64,000 nt of DNA, taken from NCBI RefSeq assembly GCF_008711155.1, contig NZ_VUYQ01000001.1, positions 930,001 to 994,000 on the forward strand, in the 5' to 3' direction. The DNA is from Dechloromonas sp. CZR5 (GTDB taxonomy: Bacteria > Pseudomonadota > Gammaproteobacteria > Burkholderiales > Rhodocyclaceae). Below, piece after piece: positions 51,319-59,914 of the stretch. The stretch's first letter is position 1; every line of letters starts with the position of its first letter. The translations under genes were made by a program, and so were the position numbers. The notes beneath the pieces were generated by a model. It was not told the origin of the DNA. It saw only the letters and a program-made list of their open reading frames with translations, and ran no database searches.

Positions 51319-52299
51319 TTACTTGGCCAGCGGTGCGAATTCGGCGGGAACCCAGGCGTACCCCTTGGCTTCCTTGCGGACATGGCCGACACCGGGGAAG
51401 GGCAGGTGCATGCCGGCAACCATCAGCTTTTCGCGGGCGGCCTTGTGAAAGATGCGCTTGCGCGTCGCCACGGCCTGCTTGGGATCGTTGTCGAATTCGA
51501 AAGCGACTTCCGGGCGGGCGAACTGCACGGCATGGTTATGCACCAGGTCGCCGAGGACGAGCAGACGCTGGTCGCCGCTCTGGAACAGGTAACTGGCGTG
51601 GCCCGGGGTATGGCCGTGGGTGTCCACGCTGCTGACGCCAGCCAGCAGTTCGCGGTCGCTGTCGAAGGTCTTCCATTTGCCGGCGGCAAGGTAGGGGGCG
51701 GCGGCATCGCGCGACATCTTGAAGAAGGGCTGGAAATCCTTGGGCGCCTGGTTGGCAATCGCTTCGCTCAGCCAGAAATCATTGTCCGCCTTGGCCGACC
51801 ACACCTCGGCGTTGGTGAAGACACGCTGGCCGTCCGGGGTGACCAGGCCGTTGATGTGGTCGCCGTGCAGGTGGGTGACGAGCACGGTATCGACCTGCTC
51901 CGGGGTGTAGCCGGCCGCCCTGAGGTTGTCCACGATGTTGCCGAGGCCCGGCCCGAACAGCTTGGCGGCGCCGGCGTCGATCAGGACGAGCTTGTTGCCG
52001 GTGTTCACCAGGTAGGCGTTGACGGCGGTCTGTACCTTGGGGCCCTTCAGGAACTCGCGGGCAAGCAGGCGCTGGATGTCGCGCTTGTCGATGTTCTTCA
52101 GCAGCTTCTCGTCGAGGTCGATGGCACCATCGTAAAGGGCCGTCACTTCGAACTGGCCGAGCATCAGGCGGTAGTAGCCGGGTACCTGGGTTTTCTGCTG
52201 CGGCGCCTCGGCGACGGCCAGGCTGCTGCCGAGCAGGAAGAGGCCGGCAACGGCCAGGCGGCGGAAGGCTGTTTTCAGGGGAGAGGCGGTGAGGGTCAT
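51319..52299 (-). CDS. Secreted metallo-beta-lactamase-fold hydrolase
   Basis: 326 residues with a signal peptide (to about Ala30). Zinc motif HLHGDH (143-148), further His in [14 protein letters not shown] and Asp in [12 protein letters not shown]. Resembles lactonase-like (AHL lactonase/quinolone-degrading) periplasmic MBL proteins; actual substrate unknown. First gene of the operon with yaiI and the cupin. Confidence 0.88.
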   Translation of the reverse strand: MTLTASPLKTAFRRLAVAGLFLLGSSLAVAEAPQQKTQVPGYYRLMLGQFEVTALYDGAIDLDEKLLKNIDKRDIQRLLAREFLKGPKVQTAVNAYLVNTGNKLVLIDAGAAKLFGPGLGNIVDNLRAAGYTPEQVDTVLVTHLHGDHINGLVTPDGQRVFTNAEVWSAKADNDFWLSEAIANQAPKDFQPFFKMSRDAAAPYLAAGKWKTFDSDRELLAGVSSVDTHGHTPGHASYLFQSGDQRLLVLGDLVHNHAVQFARPEVAFEFDNDPKQAVATRKRIFHKAAREKLMVAGMHLPFPGVGHVRKEAKGYAWVPAEFAPLAK

Positions 52300-52462
52300 T
52301 CAGGGCTCCTGTGGGGTGGGAGAACAGCCGGGATGACCGATGCTGCGGGCAGTCGGAGATCGGCGGCGAAGGGGAGATATTGCCACGGAGTGCCCGGTTG
52401 ACAAATGCATCATGGCGCCGTTTCATGGCTGCTTCCCCATTTCTTGAGCGGAGCGGCCTGCC

Positions 52463-53737
52463 ATGGTTCGATCGATTGCACGCCTGCTGCCTGTGGGCGG
52501 CCTGTGGTTATGGCTTTCCCTGGGCAATGTGCTGGCGCAGACGGGCGACACGCTGCCGCCGGCGCCGGACTATCTGGGGGAAATTCGCCGGGGGGCTGAC
52601 GGACGGCTGGTGGCTCGTCCGGAAGCGGCGCTTGCCATGGAGGCAGCCGTACCGGCCACGATGGTCGTCGGTCCCGGCGAGAAAATCGCCTCGATCACCG
52701 AAGCCGCCAAACTGGCGCGCGACGGCGACGTGATCGAGATCCGTCCGGGCGTCTATCGCGGGCAGCCGGCCGTCTGGACGCAGAACAACCTGGTGATCCG
52801 CGGTGCCGGCGAGCGGCCGGTCATGCTGGCCGATGGCAAGAATGCGGAGGGCAAGGCGATCTGGGTGGTGCGCGGCGGCAAGCTGCGGATCGAGAATATC
52901 GAATTTCGCGGAGCGCGGAGCGCCGACCTGAACGGCGCCGGAATCCGTTTTGAAAAGGGTAGCCTGACCGTGCGGGCTTGCGCCTTCTTCGACAACGAGA
53001 TGGGCATCCTGACGGCGAACCGCGGCGAGTCGACTCTCGAGGTGATCGATAGCGAGTTCGGCGACGCGCCGCGTACCCAGGGCGATCTGCACCATCTGCT
53101 GTATGTCGGCGCGATCGGGAAATTCACGTTGCGGGGCAGCCGTTTCTCCAATGGCTATCTCGGCCATCTCGTCAAATCGCGGGCGCGCGAGAACCACATC
53201 CTGTACAACATGCTGGTCGATGGGGCCGGCGGCAAGTCGTCCTACGAACTGGAGTTCCCCAATGGCGGTGTCGCTTACGTGGTCGGCAATACCATCGGTC
53301 AAAGCGCCGGCACCGACAATCCGCGCCTGGTTTCCTATGGCGCCGAGGGGCCGAAATGGCCTGACAATGCGCTCTACATGGCGCACAACACCTTGATCAA
53401 CGACGCCTACGCCGGTACTTTCGTCAACGTGCGTACCGACCGGATGGGCGGCGATGTCGAAGTCTGGTTGCTCAACAACCTGATCGTTGGGGTGGGCGAT
53501 CTCCACAAGCCGGCGCAAGGCCGATTCGAAGGCAACCGTTTGGCGGCGCGGCACGAACTGGTCGAGATGGGCGGCATTCCGCTGAAACTGACCAGTCTGT
53601 CGCCGCTGCGCGGCATGGTCAGTCCGCCGGGGATGGCGCCGGCCATGGCGCTGTTGCCCGATGCCGAGTTCGTCTTCCCGGCGGGAACCCGCCGGATGCA
53701 GCCGGGCAGCCTGCTTGCGCCGGGGGCATTCCAGTAG
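52463..53737 (+). CDS. Secreted right-handed parallel beta-helix protein
   Basis: 424 residues with a signal peptide ending at Val-Leu-Ala-Gln. The sequence VGPGEKIASITEAAKLARDGDVIEIRPGVYRG is the standard start of pectate-lyase/NosD-like beta-helices, followed by short repeats of Asn/Gly turns (NNLVIRGAG, KLRIENIEFRGA). No catalytic residues of a known lyase recognised. Convergent with the histidine kinase gene; probably binds or modifies a polysaccharide. Confidence 0.8.
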   Translation: MVRSIARLLPVGGLWLWLSLGNVLAQTGDTLPPAPDYLGEIRRGADGRLVARPEAALAMEAAVPATMVVGPGEKIASITEAAKLARDGDVIEIRPGVYRGQPAVWTQNNLVIRGAGERPVMLADGKNAEGKAIWVVRGGKLRIENIEFRGARSADLNGAGIRFEKGSLTVRACAFFDNEMGILTANRGESTLEVIDSEFGDAPRTQGDLHHLLYVGAIGKFTLRGSRFSNGYLGHLVKSRARENHILYNMLVDGAGGKSSYELEFPNGGVAYVVGNTIGQSAGTDNPRLVSYGAEGPKWPDNALYMAHNTLINDAYAGTFVNVRTDRMGGDVEVWLLNNLIVGVGDLHKPAQGRFEGNRLAARHELVEMGGIPLKLTSLSPLRGMVSPPGMAPAMALLPDAEFVFPAGTRRMQPGSLLAPGAFQ

Positions 53738-53744
53738 CGCCTGT

Positions 53745-55733
53745 CTAGGTCGCTGCGGGCGCTTCCAGCGGGAGCGTCAAGGTGAAGGTGCAGCCTTGGC
53801 CGGGCCGGCTTTCAACGCGTATCTTCCCGCCGAGAATTCCGGTCACGATGTTGTAGACGATGTTCAGCCCGAGACCGCTGCCGCCTTTTCCGAAGCGGGT
53901 GGTGAAGAAGGGGTCGAAAACGCGTCCGAGGTTTTCCTCGGCAATGCCCGCGCCGTTGTCGTGGATGACGATCACCGCCTTGTCGCCCTCCTGCTTCGCG
54001 GACAAGTGGATTTCACCGCCTCGTTCCCCGTAGCCGTGGATCATGGCGTTTTCCAGCAGGGCGGAAACGGCCTGGTTCAGGCTGCCGGGGTAAGCGTTCA
54101 TCGGGATGTCGCCGTCGATGTCGGTGGCGACTGTGCAATGGCCGCGTTTCAGGCTGGGGGTAAGCATGACTACCGTGTCATTCAAGGTTTCCTTCAGCAT
54201 GAAACCCCGGCGGGCGTCGCTCGTCCGGTCGACGGCGGCACGCTTGAAACTGGCAATCAGCTGGGCCGCCTTGTCGAGATTGCGTTGAAGGATGTGCGTC
54301 GCATTATCGAGCTTGTCCATATGCTCGCGGAGGGTCGTTTTGCGGAGCTGGCCACTTTCGATTTCCGATTGCAGGGCCGCCGTTTCGTCGCTCAGGCGCG
54401 AGGCGACCAGGACGCAGTTGCCGATCGGCGTATTCAGTTCGTGGGCAATGCCGGCAACCAGCGCCCCCAGGGCGGCCAGTTTCTCTGCTTCAACCAGTTC
54501 CTGGCGGGTATCGGTCAAGGTCTGGACGGTTTGCTCCAGTTCCCGATTGGCGTTGGCCAGCGCAATGGTCCGTTCGTCGACCAGACGCTCCAGATTGGCG
54601 TTCAGGTTGCGTATTTCAGCGTCGACACGTTCTTGTTCGTGGCGTTGCTTCTCCTGCACGGCAAGCATGTCGTTGAATGCCTGCTCCAGCATGCCGATTT
54701 CACCCGTTGCCTGCAGATCTATCGGTGTTTTCTCGACCTGGTTGGTCAAGCGGGCGACGTGTTCGGTGAGGCGCGACAAGGGGGCCAGGGAGCGTTGCAC
54801 CATGATCCACGCCAATGCCAGGATACCGAATCCGGCAATGGCGGCAAGAAAGAAGACCCGGTCGCGGGTTTCGCGAAACGGCTGCTCAGCTTCGGCGACG
54901 GGATAGTTGGCGGCCAGCAACCAGCCTGTGCTTTTCATGGTACGTATGCCGACAATCATTTTCGTGCCCGTGCTGTTGACGGTGACACCGCTCCCTTCGA
55001 AGTTCTCGTCGAGTCCTTTGTCGATGATCAGGTTCTGGCCGGGTTTGGCCGCGGTTTTCATGATCCGCGTCGGGTCCGGATGCATCAGCATGGTCCGCGA
55101 CCGCGTCAGCAGGAAGAAATAGCCGCCTTGACCGATGCGGACATCCTTCAGCGAGGCCAGGAAGTTGCTGCCGTCGAGGCGCAGGGCGCCGGTGACGAAT
55201 CCGCGATGTTCGCCATCCTTGCCAAAGATCGGGATGATCAGGGCGACCGCCGGGCAGCCGTTGCAGGATGGCGAGGGGTAGGGCTCGGAAAAGGTCGGCA
55301 GGCGTCTCTCCCGCGCGCGGTAGTCGGCATCCGGCGCCCCTGTCAGCTTGCCGAGGCGTTTGGCGGCGACAAGGGGGTCCGTCGTGTTGACACCCATGAG
55401 GATACGGTCCTTGTTGCCGATATAGAGCCCAAGGTCAAAAACGCCAAGCCCGGCCGATTGGGTGCCGATATAGGCATGGGCAACGCTGGCGTCGTCGAAC
55501 GCCCTTGCCGGCGTATTCGCGGCAATGGTTTGCAGCATTTGTGTCGCCGCTTCGAAGCGGCTGTCCAGCATGGTCGCGTGGGTTTCCGTCAGGAGCGCGA
55601 CATCCTGGCCGATCAGTCGCTGGAATCGTTCCTGCAGCGTATCCAGTACGACGTGCAGGATGACCGCCAGTGCGACGAAAAACAGCAGAACGACACCAAT
55701 GGAGAAGCGTGTTTTGAGGGATTTGAAATACAT
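53745..55733 (-). CDS. Cache-domain sensor histidine kinase
   Basis: 662 residues. TM1 (~11-30), periplasmic double-Cache-like region (31-290) that contains CNGC (157-160), TM2 (~293-312), HAMP, coiled coil (~365-420), HisKA with His431 (GIAHELNTPIGN), then HATPase (DNGAGI, GSGLGLNIVYNIV). The HELNTPIG form is typical of HPK4. No response regulator is adjacent, so it is an orphan kinase. Cache domains bind small metabolites; the CxxC pair could bind metal or form a disulphide. Confidence 0.92.
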   Translation of the reverse strand: MYFKSLKTRFSIGVVLLFFVALAVILHVVLDTLQERFQRLIGQDVALLTETHATMLDSRFEAATQMLQTIAANTPARAFDDASVAHAYIGTQSAGLGVFDLGLYIGNKDRILMGVNTTDPLVAAKRLGKLTGAPDADYRARERRLPTFSEPYPSPSCNGCPAVALIIPIFGKDGEHRGFVTGALRLDGSNFLASLKDVRIGQGGYFFLLTRSRTMLMHPDPTRIMKTAAKPGQNLIIDKGLDENFEGSGVTVNSTGTKMIVGIRTMKSTGWLLAANYPVAEAEQPFRETRDRVFFLAAIAGFGILALAWIMVQRSLAPLSRLTEHVARLTNQVEKTPIDLQATGEIGMLEQAFNDMLAVQEKQRHEQERVDAEIRNLNANLERLVDERTIALANANRELEQTVQTLTDTRQELVEAEKLAALGALVAGIAHELNTPIGNCVLVASRLSDETAALQSEIESGQLRKTTLREHMDKLDNATHILQRNLDKAAQLIASFKRAAVDRTSDARRGFMLKETLNDTVVMLTPSLKRGHCTVATDIDGDIPMNAYPGSLNQAVSALLENAMIHGYGERGGEIHLSAKQEGDKAVIVIHDNGAGIAEENLGRVFDPFFTTRFGKGGSGLGLNIVYNIVTGILGGKIRVESRPGQGCTFTLTLPLEAPAAT

Positions 55734-55779
55734 ACCGCTACCCTATTACCAAAGTGGTATAGGGCGTGGTGTTTTTTTG

Positions 55780-56643
55780 TTAAGAATTGCAGCCCATTGC
55801 CTCGCCCATTTTGATCGACCGGGCCGGCGACCAATCGGGATTGAAGGACAGGCGGTTTTGCGGAAAGAGCATGACGACCGTCGAGCCGAGCAGGAAACGC
55901 CCCATTTCCTCGCCCTTCCTGAGCACGATGTTCTGCTCGTCGTAGCGCCATTCGCGGATCACGCCCGGACGCGGTGGATTGACCGTGCCATGCCAGACCG
56001 TCGCCATGCTGCCGACGATGGTGGCGCCGACCAGGGTCAGCACGAAAGGGCCGCCCGCCGATTCGAAGACGCAGACGACGCGTTCGTTGCGGGCAAAAAG
56101 TCCGGGTACACCGCGGGCGGTGGTCGGGTTGACCGAAAACAGCGCGCCGGGGACGTAGATCATCCGCGTCAGCCGGCCGTCGCAGGGCATGTGGATGCGG
56201 TGATAGTCGCGCGGGCTGAGATAGAGCGTGGCGAAGCTGCCGTTCTCGAAGCGGGCGGCCAGTTCGCGGTCGCCGCCGACCAGCGCGGTGGTCGAGTAGG
56301 AATGCCCCTTGGCCTGGAAGATCTGGTCGCGCGCGATGGCGCCGAACTGGCTGATCGCGCCGTCTACCGGACACAGGAAATCGGCCTCGGCCAGCGGCCG
56401 GGCGCCATCTTTCAACGGGCGGGTGAAAAATGCGTTGAAGCTTGGGTAGCTGCCAATGTCCGGATTGGCCGCTTCGGCCATGTTCACGTTGTAGCGGCCG
56501 ACGAACCAGCGGATGACCGAGGTCGTCAGCGAACCGGCTTCGGCCGAGGCCAGTTTGCCCGCCAGAACGGTAAGGGCCTGCTTGGGGATCAGGTATTGGG
56601 GGAGGACGGCAAGACGGTCGGACACGGGAGGCACCGGCAACAT
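55780..56643 (-). CDS. psd: Phosphatidylserine decarboxylase proenzyme
   Basis: 287 residues. Makes phosphatidylethanolamine at the inner membrane. Self-cleavage motif LGST (252-255; Ser254 becomes the pyruvoyl group), Asp94 in PVDG and His148/His151 in YHRIHMP are present. Length and motifs match the E. coli-type enzyme. Confidence 0.96.
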   Translation of the reverse strand: MLPVPPVSDRLAVLPQYLIPKQALTVLAGKLASAEAGSLTTSVIRWFVGRYNVNMAEAANPDIGSYPSFNAFFTRPLKDGARPLAEADFLCPVDGAISQFGAIARDQIFQAKGHSYSTTALVGGDRELAARFENGSFATLYLSPRDYHRIHMPCDGRLTRMIYVPGALFSVNPTTARGVPGLFARNERVVCVFESAGGPFVLTLVGATIVGSMATVWHGTVNPPRPGVIREWRYDEQNIVLRKGEEMGRFLLGSTVVMLFPQNRLSFNPDWSPARSIKMGEAMGCNS

Positions 56644-56782
56644 AAAGGGCGAACATTATACCGGGTGCCGTGTCTCCTTATTTTCGCGTCCGCGCGACCG
56701 GCCCGGATTGGTGGCCGGGCGGACATCGGCAACAGGTCGAGCGCCCGGGGGTGAATGCACTGCCCGGGCGCGGTGAGGACGT

Positions 56783-57163
56783 CTAGCGGCAGGCGTGCAG
56801 GCCGACGCGGTTGCCTTCGCTGTCGACGATCAGCGCGATGAAGCCGATATCCTGGCCCTGCGCATTCTTCCCCAGGGCCAGGCGGGGCATGGCGACCTGG
56901 CCGCCGGCAGCCAGCGTACGCTCCAGCGCCGCGTCCAGATTGTCCACGCTCAGGTAAATCAGCGTGCCGTTGTCGCGCGGTTCCAATTGCGGCATGGCGA
57001 CCAGCGCGCCACCGGGCATGTTGTCGTCGTAGGCGAAGATCGCCATCGGATGGCCGCTGCAGCTTTCGCGGCGGAAAGTCGCGCCGAGCACGCGTTGGTA
57101 AAAAGCGACGGCGCGGTCGAGGTCGGTCGTGGGTAGTTCGAACCAGCAGATCGGGGTGTTCAT
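56783..57163 (-). CDS. VOC (glyoxalase/bleomycin-resistance) family protein
   Basis: 126 residues. MNTPICWFELPTTDLDRAVAFYQRVLG is the typical first beta-alpha-beta module, with a second one at NGTLIYLSVDNLDAALERTLAAGG and a closing DSEGNRVGLH metal-site strand. Divergent from a WYL-type regulator that may control it. A frame extends upstream but the ATG at 57163 (AAGGAGAAA) is the clear start. Confidence 0.9.
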   Translation of the reverse strand: MNTPICWFELPTTDLDRAVAFYQRVLGATFRRESCSGHPMAIFAYDDNMPGGALVAMPQLEPRDNGTLIYLSVDNLDAALERTLAAGGQVAMPRLALGKNAQGQDIGFIALIVDSEGNRVGLHACR

Positions 57164-57316
57164 GGTTTTCTCCTTGGGGTTGGGCGCCGGTTGCTTGCCG
57201 GCGTGGAGTGCATCATCCGCTCCCCCTCCTGACAACGTCGTGTCAGGAGACGCCGTGGGCCGCGCAAAGGCGCGTGCTATGCTGAAATCCAGCTGCCTTT
57301 CCCGGAGTCGCCGCCG

Positions 57317-58042
57317 ATGCGTCCTGCCGACCGCCTGTTTCAGATCATTCTCATGTTGCGCCACGGCCGCATCGTCACTGCCCGGGCGTTGGCCGAGGTG
57401 CTGGAGGTATCGGAGCGCACCGTCTACCGCGATATCGCCGATCTCATCCGGGCCGGTGCTCCTATCGACGGCGAGGCCGGTGTCGGCTACCGCCTGCGGC
57501 GTGGCTACCAGGTGCCGCCGTTGATGTTTACCGCCGACGAACTGGCTGCCCTGGCCATCGGCGCCAAGCTGGTCCGCGCCTGGACCGATCCGGCGCTCGG
57601 CAAGGCCGCCGACGCCGCCATGGCACGCATCGAAGCCGTGCTGCCGCGAGATCTGGAAGAGCGCATCGCGGCCAGCAGTCGGCGTTACATCGCTCCGGAC
57701 TGCCTGCAGCCTGAGCCGCTGCGCGAACCGATGGCCGCGCTGCGCGATGGCATGGAATCCGGACACAAGGTGCGTGTCGCCTATCGGCGCGGCGACGGGG
57801 CGTGTTCAGAGCGTATTCTCTGGCCGCTCGGCCTCGTCTTCTGGGGACGCTGCTGGACCCTCGGTGCGTGGTGCGAACTCCGCCAGACCTTCCGTACCTT
57901 CCGTGTCGACCGCTTTTCCGGTGTCGAACGGCTCGATGCCCGATTCGACGATCGCTATGGCCATCTGTGGGCCGAATATCTCGCCCGTGCTCGCGAGGAA
58001 GGCGAAAGCACGCCGCATTCTGGTACCGACCGGGCGGGATAG
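57317..58042 (+). CDS. YafY-type regulator with HTH and WYL domain
   Basis: 241 residues. N-terminal HTH_11 (RPADRLFQIILMLRHG, ALAEVLEVSERTVYRDIADLIRAGAPI) and C-terminal WYL-like domain (VRVAYRRGDG, WPLGLVFWGRCWTLGAWCELRQTFRTFRVDR). Divergent from the VOC gene. WYL proteins sense nucleic acids or small ligands; here a local repressor of the VOC gene is the simplest view. Confidence 0.9.
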   Translation: MRPADRLFQIILMLRHGRIVTARALAEVLEVSERTVYRDIADLIRAGAPIDGEAGVGYRLRRGYQVPPLMFTADELAALAIGAKLVRAWTDPALGKAADAAMARIEAVLPRDLEERIAASSRRYIAPDCLQPEPLREPMAALRDGMESGHKVRVAYRRGDGACSERILWPLGLVFWGRCWTLGAWCELRQTFRTFRVDRFSGVERLDARFDDRYGHLWAEYLARAREEGESTPHSGTDRAG

Positions 58043-58123
58043 CGCAAAACCCGGAAATCATTCCGTCACATCCCGATACACGGCACTACGTTTCTGCTGA
58101 CATCGCCGCCGCAACCTGCCGCG

Positions 58124-58175
58124 TTATTCGGCACAAGGCGCTGCGAAAAAGTTGGCAGCACCGAGTGCCGAATAA
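58124..58175 (+). ncRNA. Structured leader upstream of the small secreted peptide gene
   Basis: Perfect 11-bp outer arms TTATTCGGCAC (58124-58134) and GTGCCGAATAA (58165-58175) enclose inner arms GCTGC/GCAGC. Ends 24 nt before the ATG at 58200, so it would form in the 5' UTR or act as a terminator for the upstream gene. Confidence 0.4.
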
Positions 58176-58199
58176 ATCGACCTCTCAAGGAGAAACAAA

Positions 58200-58318
58200 A
58201 TGCAAATTACCAAGACCCTGATCGCCCTGACCGTTGCCCCGGCTTCGCTTCCGCTTCTTTTGCCCAGGGCGTCGCCACCCCGGCCCCGGCAACCGCTGTA
58301 GCACCGGCCGGCAAATAA
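58200..58318 (+). pseudogene. Frameshifted gene for a small secreted peptide
   Basis: AAGGAGAAACAAA ribosome site and ATG at 58200, then MQITKTLIALTVAP; in this frame it runs into low-complexity Pro/Arg sequence and stops at 58301. One base later in frame the sequence continues as FASASFAQGVATPAPATAVA and ends at TAA 58316-58318. Joined, the two parts make a classic signal peptide plus Ala/Pro tail, so one base has been lost or gained near 58237-58242 (mutation or sequencing error). Confidence 0.7.
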
Positions 58319-58338
58319 ACCAGCCCGAAAAGACAAAA

Positions 58339-58362
58339 CCCCCGGCCTCCAAAACCAGGGGG
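58339..58362 (+). terminator. Weak terminator after the peptide gene
   Basis: CCCCCGG / CC-a-GGGGG arms with a 9-nt loop and little U tract. The following 58363-58576 holds A/T-rich sequence that probably contains the promoter of the next operon. Confidence 0.35.
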
Positions 58363-58576
58363 CCTATTTGGGGCGATAGTTTTCCGAGTCGGGCTTGGCG
58401 GCATTCAATCCAGGGAAGTCACACTATTCAATGCCAGTTTATTGGCATCAAATGGTCATGAACTGAATTGGAATTGTTTGCATATATCATCTATATTCAT
58501 CTCAGCAGGGAAGGATGCCGTTTGCGGTAGGTCAGTTCGCTATATCCCATTCCATCGGGTATTCGTGGGGGATTCC

Positions 58577-59914
58577 ATGGAAATCGAACGTCGTCGCATT
58601 AATGGATTGTCATTGCATTTTCCGGTGGGGGCACTTTTGGTATTGATGAGCCTTTCATCATGCACGGTCGTCAACCCGGTCCCATCACAAGAGGATGATT
58701 CGTTCTTCAGAAAAACTGCTGACTCCACCAAAACTGAAAGCGGCAAGTCCGCGCAGGACTGTTGTTGCAAGGCGAGCTATGCTGACCACTTGGGGGAAGA
58801 GATAGAAGCGGCCGATAAGCGACGGCGCGATTGGCTGGAGAAAGGAACCGAGCGTTTAAGGACATCGACCGCCTATAACGCCTTGCTTGTACCGCTGTCG
58901 GTATTTGTTGCGGCAAGAAGCATTGCCGATCCATCGGCTTCTCTGGTTCGGGATGCGTCAGCGATTGCGTTGGGGACATATGGCTTGCTGAGCTCAGGTG
59001 TTCCCGAGCGTGACAAGCTCTATCTTGAGGCGGCACGGCAGGCATCCTGTGCAATTTCGCTGTCAGCCGTGGATCTGTACGAAAAAGAACGAATAGAACG
59101 TGTTTCTAGAACGCGGGCATGCGACACAGGCTTGGTCTGTTCGGGTGTCGGTGGTGACGAACAAAGTACTCGGTCATGCTGCAAAGCGGGGGAAGCATCG
59201 ACGGACAACGCCGAGGTCTCGCTCGAGAATCGGATCGCCTGCTTAGAGGGCAGCATCAAGGAGTTTACCCAGACGCGTGACGACTTATTGTCGAAAATGC
59301 CAGTCGGTAGCAGCGGGTCTGATACTTCGATTTCATTAAGCATCGGAGCGCGATTGCGGGAAGTCGGGGTGTTGCCGGGTAGTGCTGGCAGCGGCAATCG
59401 ACGACAGAACTTCCTTGATCGTAGTCAGGCAAAAATTGATGATGCCGGAGCAAAACTGCTCCAACTCCGCTCACTGCGCAGCGAAATCCGCTACTCAGGC
59501 CAGCGATTGCGGAATCGTATTGGTTACATTAATCAACGCCTGATCGTTGCTCTTAACGATCGAACGCCAACGCTAACTGCTCCGAGCCAATTGGGTGCTG
59601 TGCGCAACGAGTTGGCCAATCTGGTGAATGCGCTTGAAAAGAAGAATGCCGAGAATGGTGCTACTGGCCAGTCGAAAAGAGGTGAGCGAAAAGGCTATGC
59701 TCAGGAGCATGTTTCAGCGCTTTCCAGCGACAAGGGGTTACTCTCCAAGTCGAGGGCTCTGGATAGTGCCTTGGTCAGTGCTCAGGATTGGCTGAGCGCC
59801 CATGAAACCCGAAAAAGGGAAATCTTGGCGGAGGTGAGCCGTGGCGGGTGTTCCGAAGAGTTGTTTGGTGAATTGTCTCCACTAACCATAAGAAGTACCG
59901 AGGTTAGAAAATGA
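58577..59914 (+). CDS. Lipoprotein of unknown function, first gene of protease/hydrolase cluster
   Basis: 445 residues from ATG 58577; an earlier in-frame ATG (58442) would bury the signal peptide. Lipobox LSSC with Cys29 after a hydrophobic core. Unusual CCC triplet shortly after (QDCCCK). A hydrophobic stretch (ALLVPLSVFVAARSIADP and AIALGTYGLLSSG) is followed by helical, probably coiled-coil segments (SLENRIACLEGSIKEFTQTRDDLL; LLQLRSLRSEIR). No family recognised. Overlaps the next gene by ATGA, so made together with the protease-hydrolase fusion. Confidence 0.75.
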   Translation: MEIERRRINGLSLHFPVGALLVLMSLSSCTVVNPVPSQEDDSFFRKTADSTKTESGKSAQDCCCKASYADHLGEEIEAADKRRRDWLEKGTERLRTSTAYNALLVPLSVFVAARSIADPSASLVRDASAIALGTYGLLSSGVPERDKLYLEAARQASCAISLSAVDLYEKERIERVSRTRACDTGLVCSGVGGDEQSTRSCCKAGEASTDNAEVSLENRIACLEGSIKEFTQTRDDLLSKMPVGSSGSDTSISLSIGARLREVGVLPGSAGSGNRRQNFLDRSQAKIDDAGAKLLQLRSLRSEIRYSGQRLRNRIGYINQRLIVALNDRTPTLTAPSQLGAVRNELANLVNALEKKNAENGATGQSKRGERKGYAQEHVSALSSDKGLLSKSRALDSALVSAQDWLSAHETRKREILAEVSRGGCSEELFGELSPLTIRSTEVRK

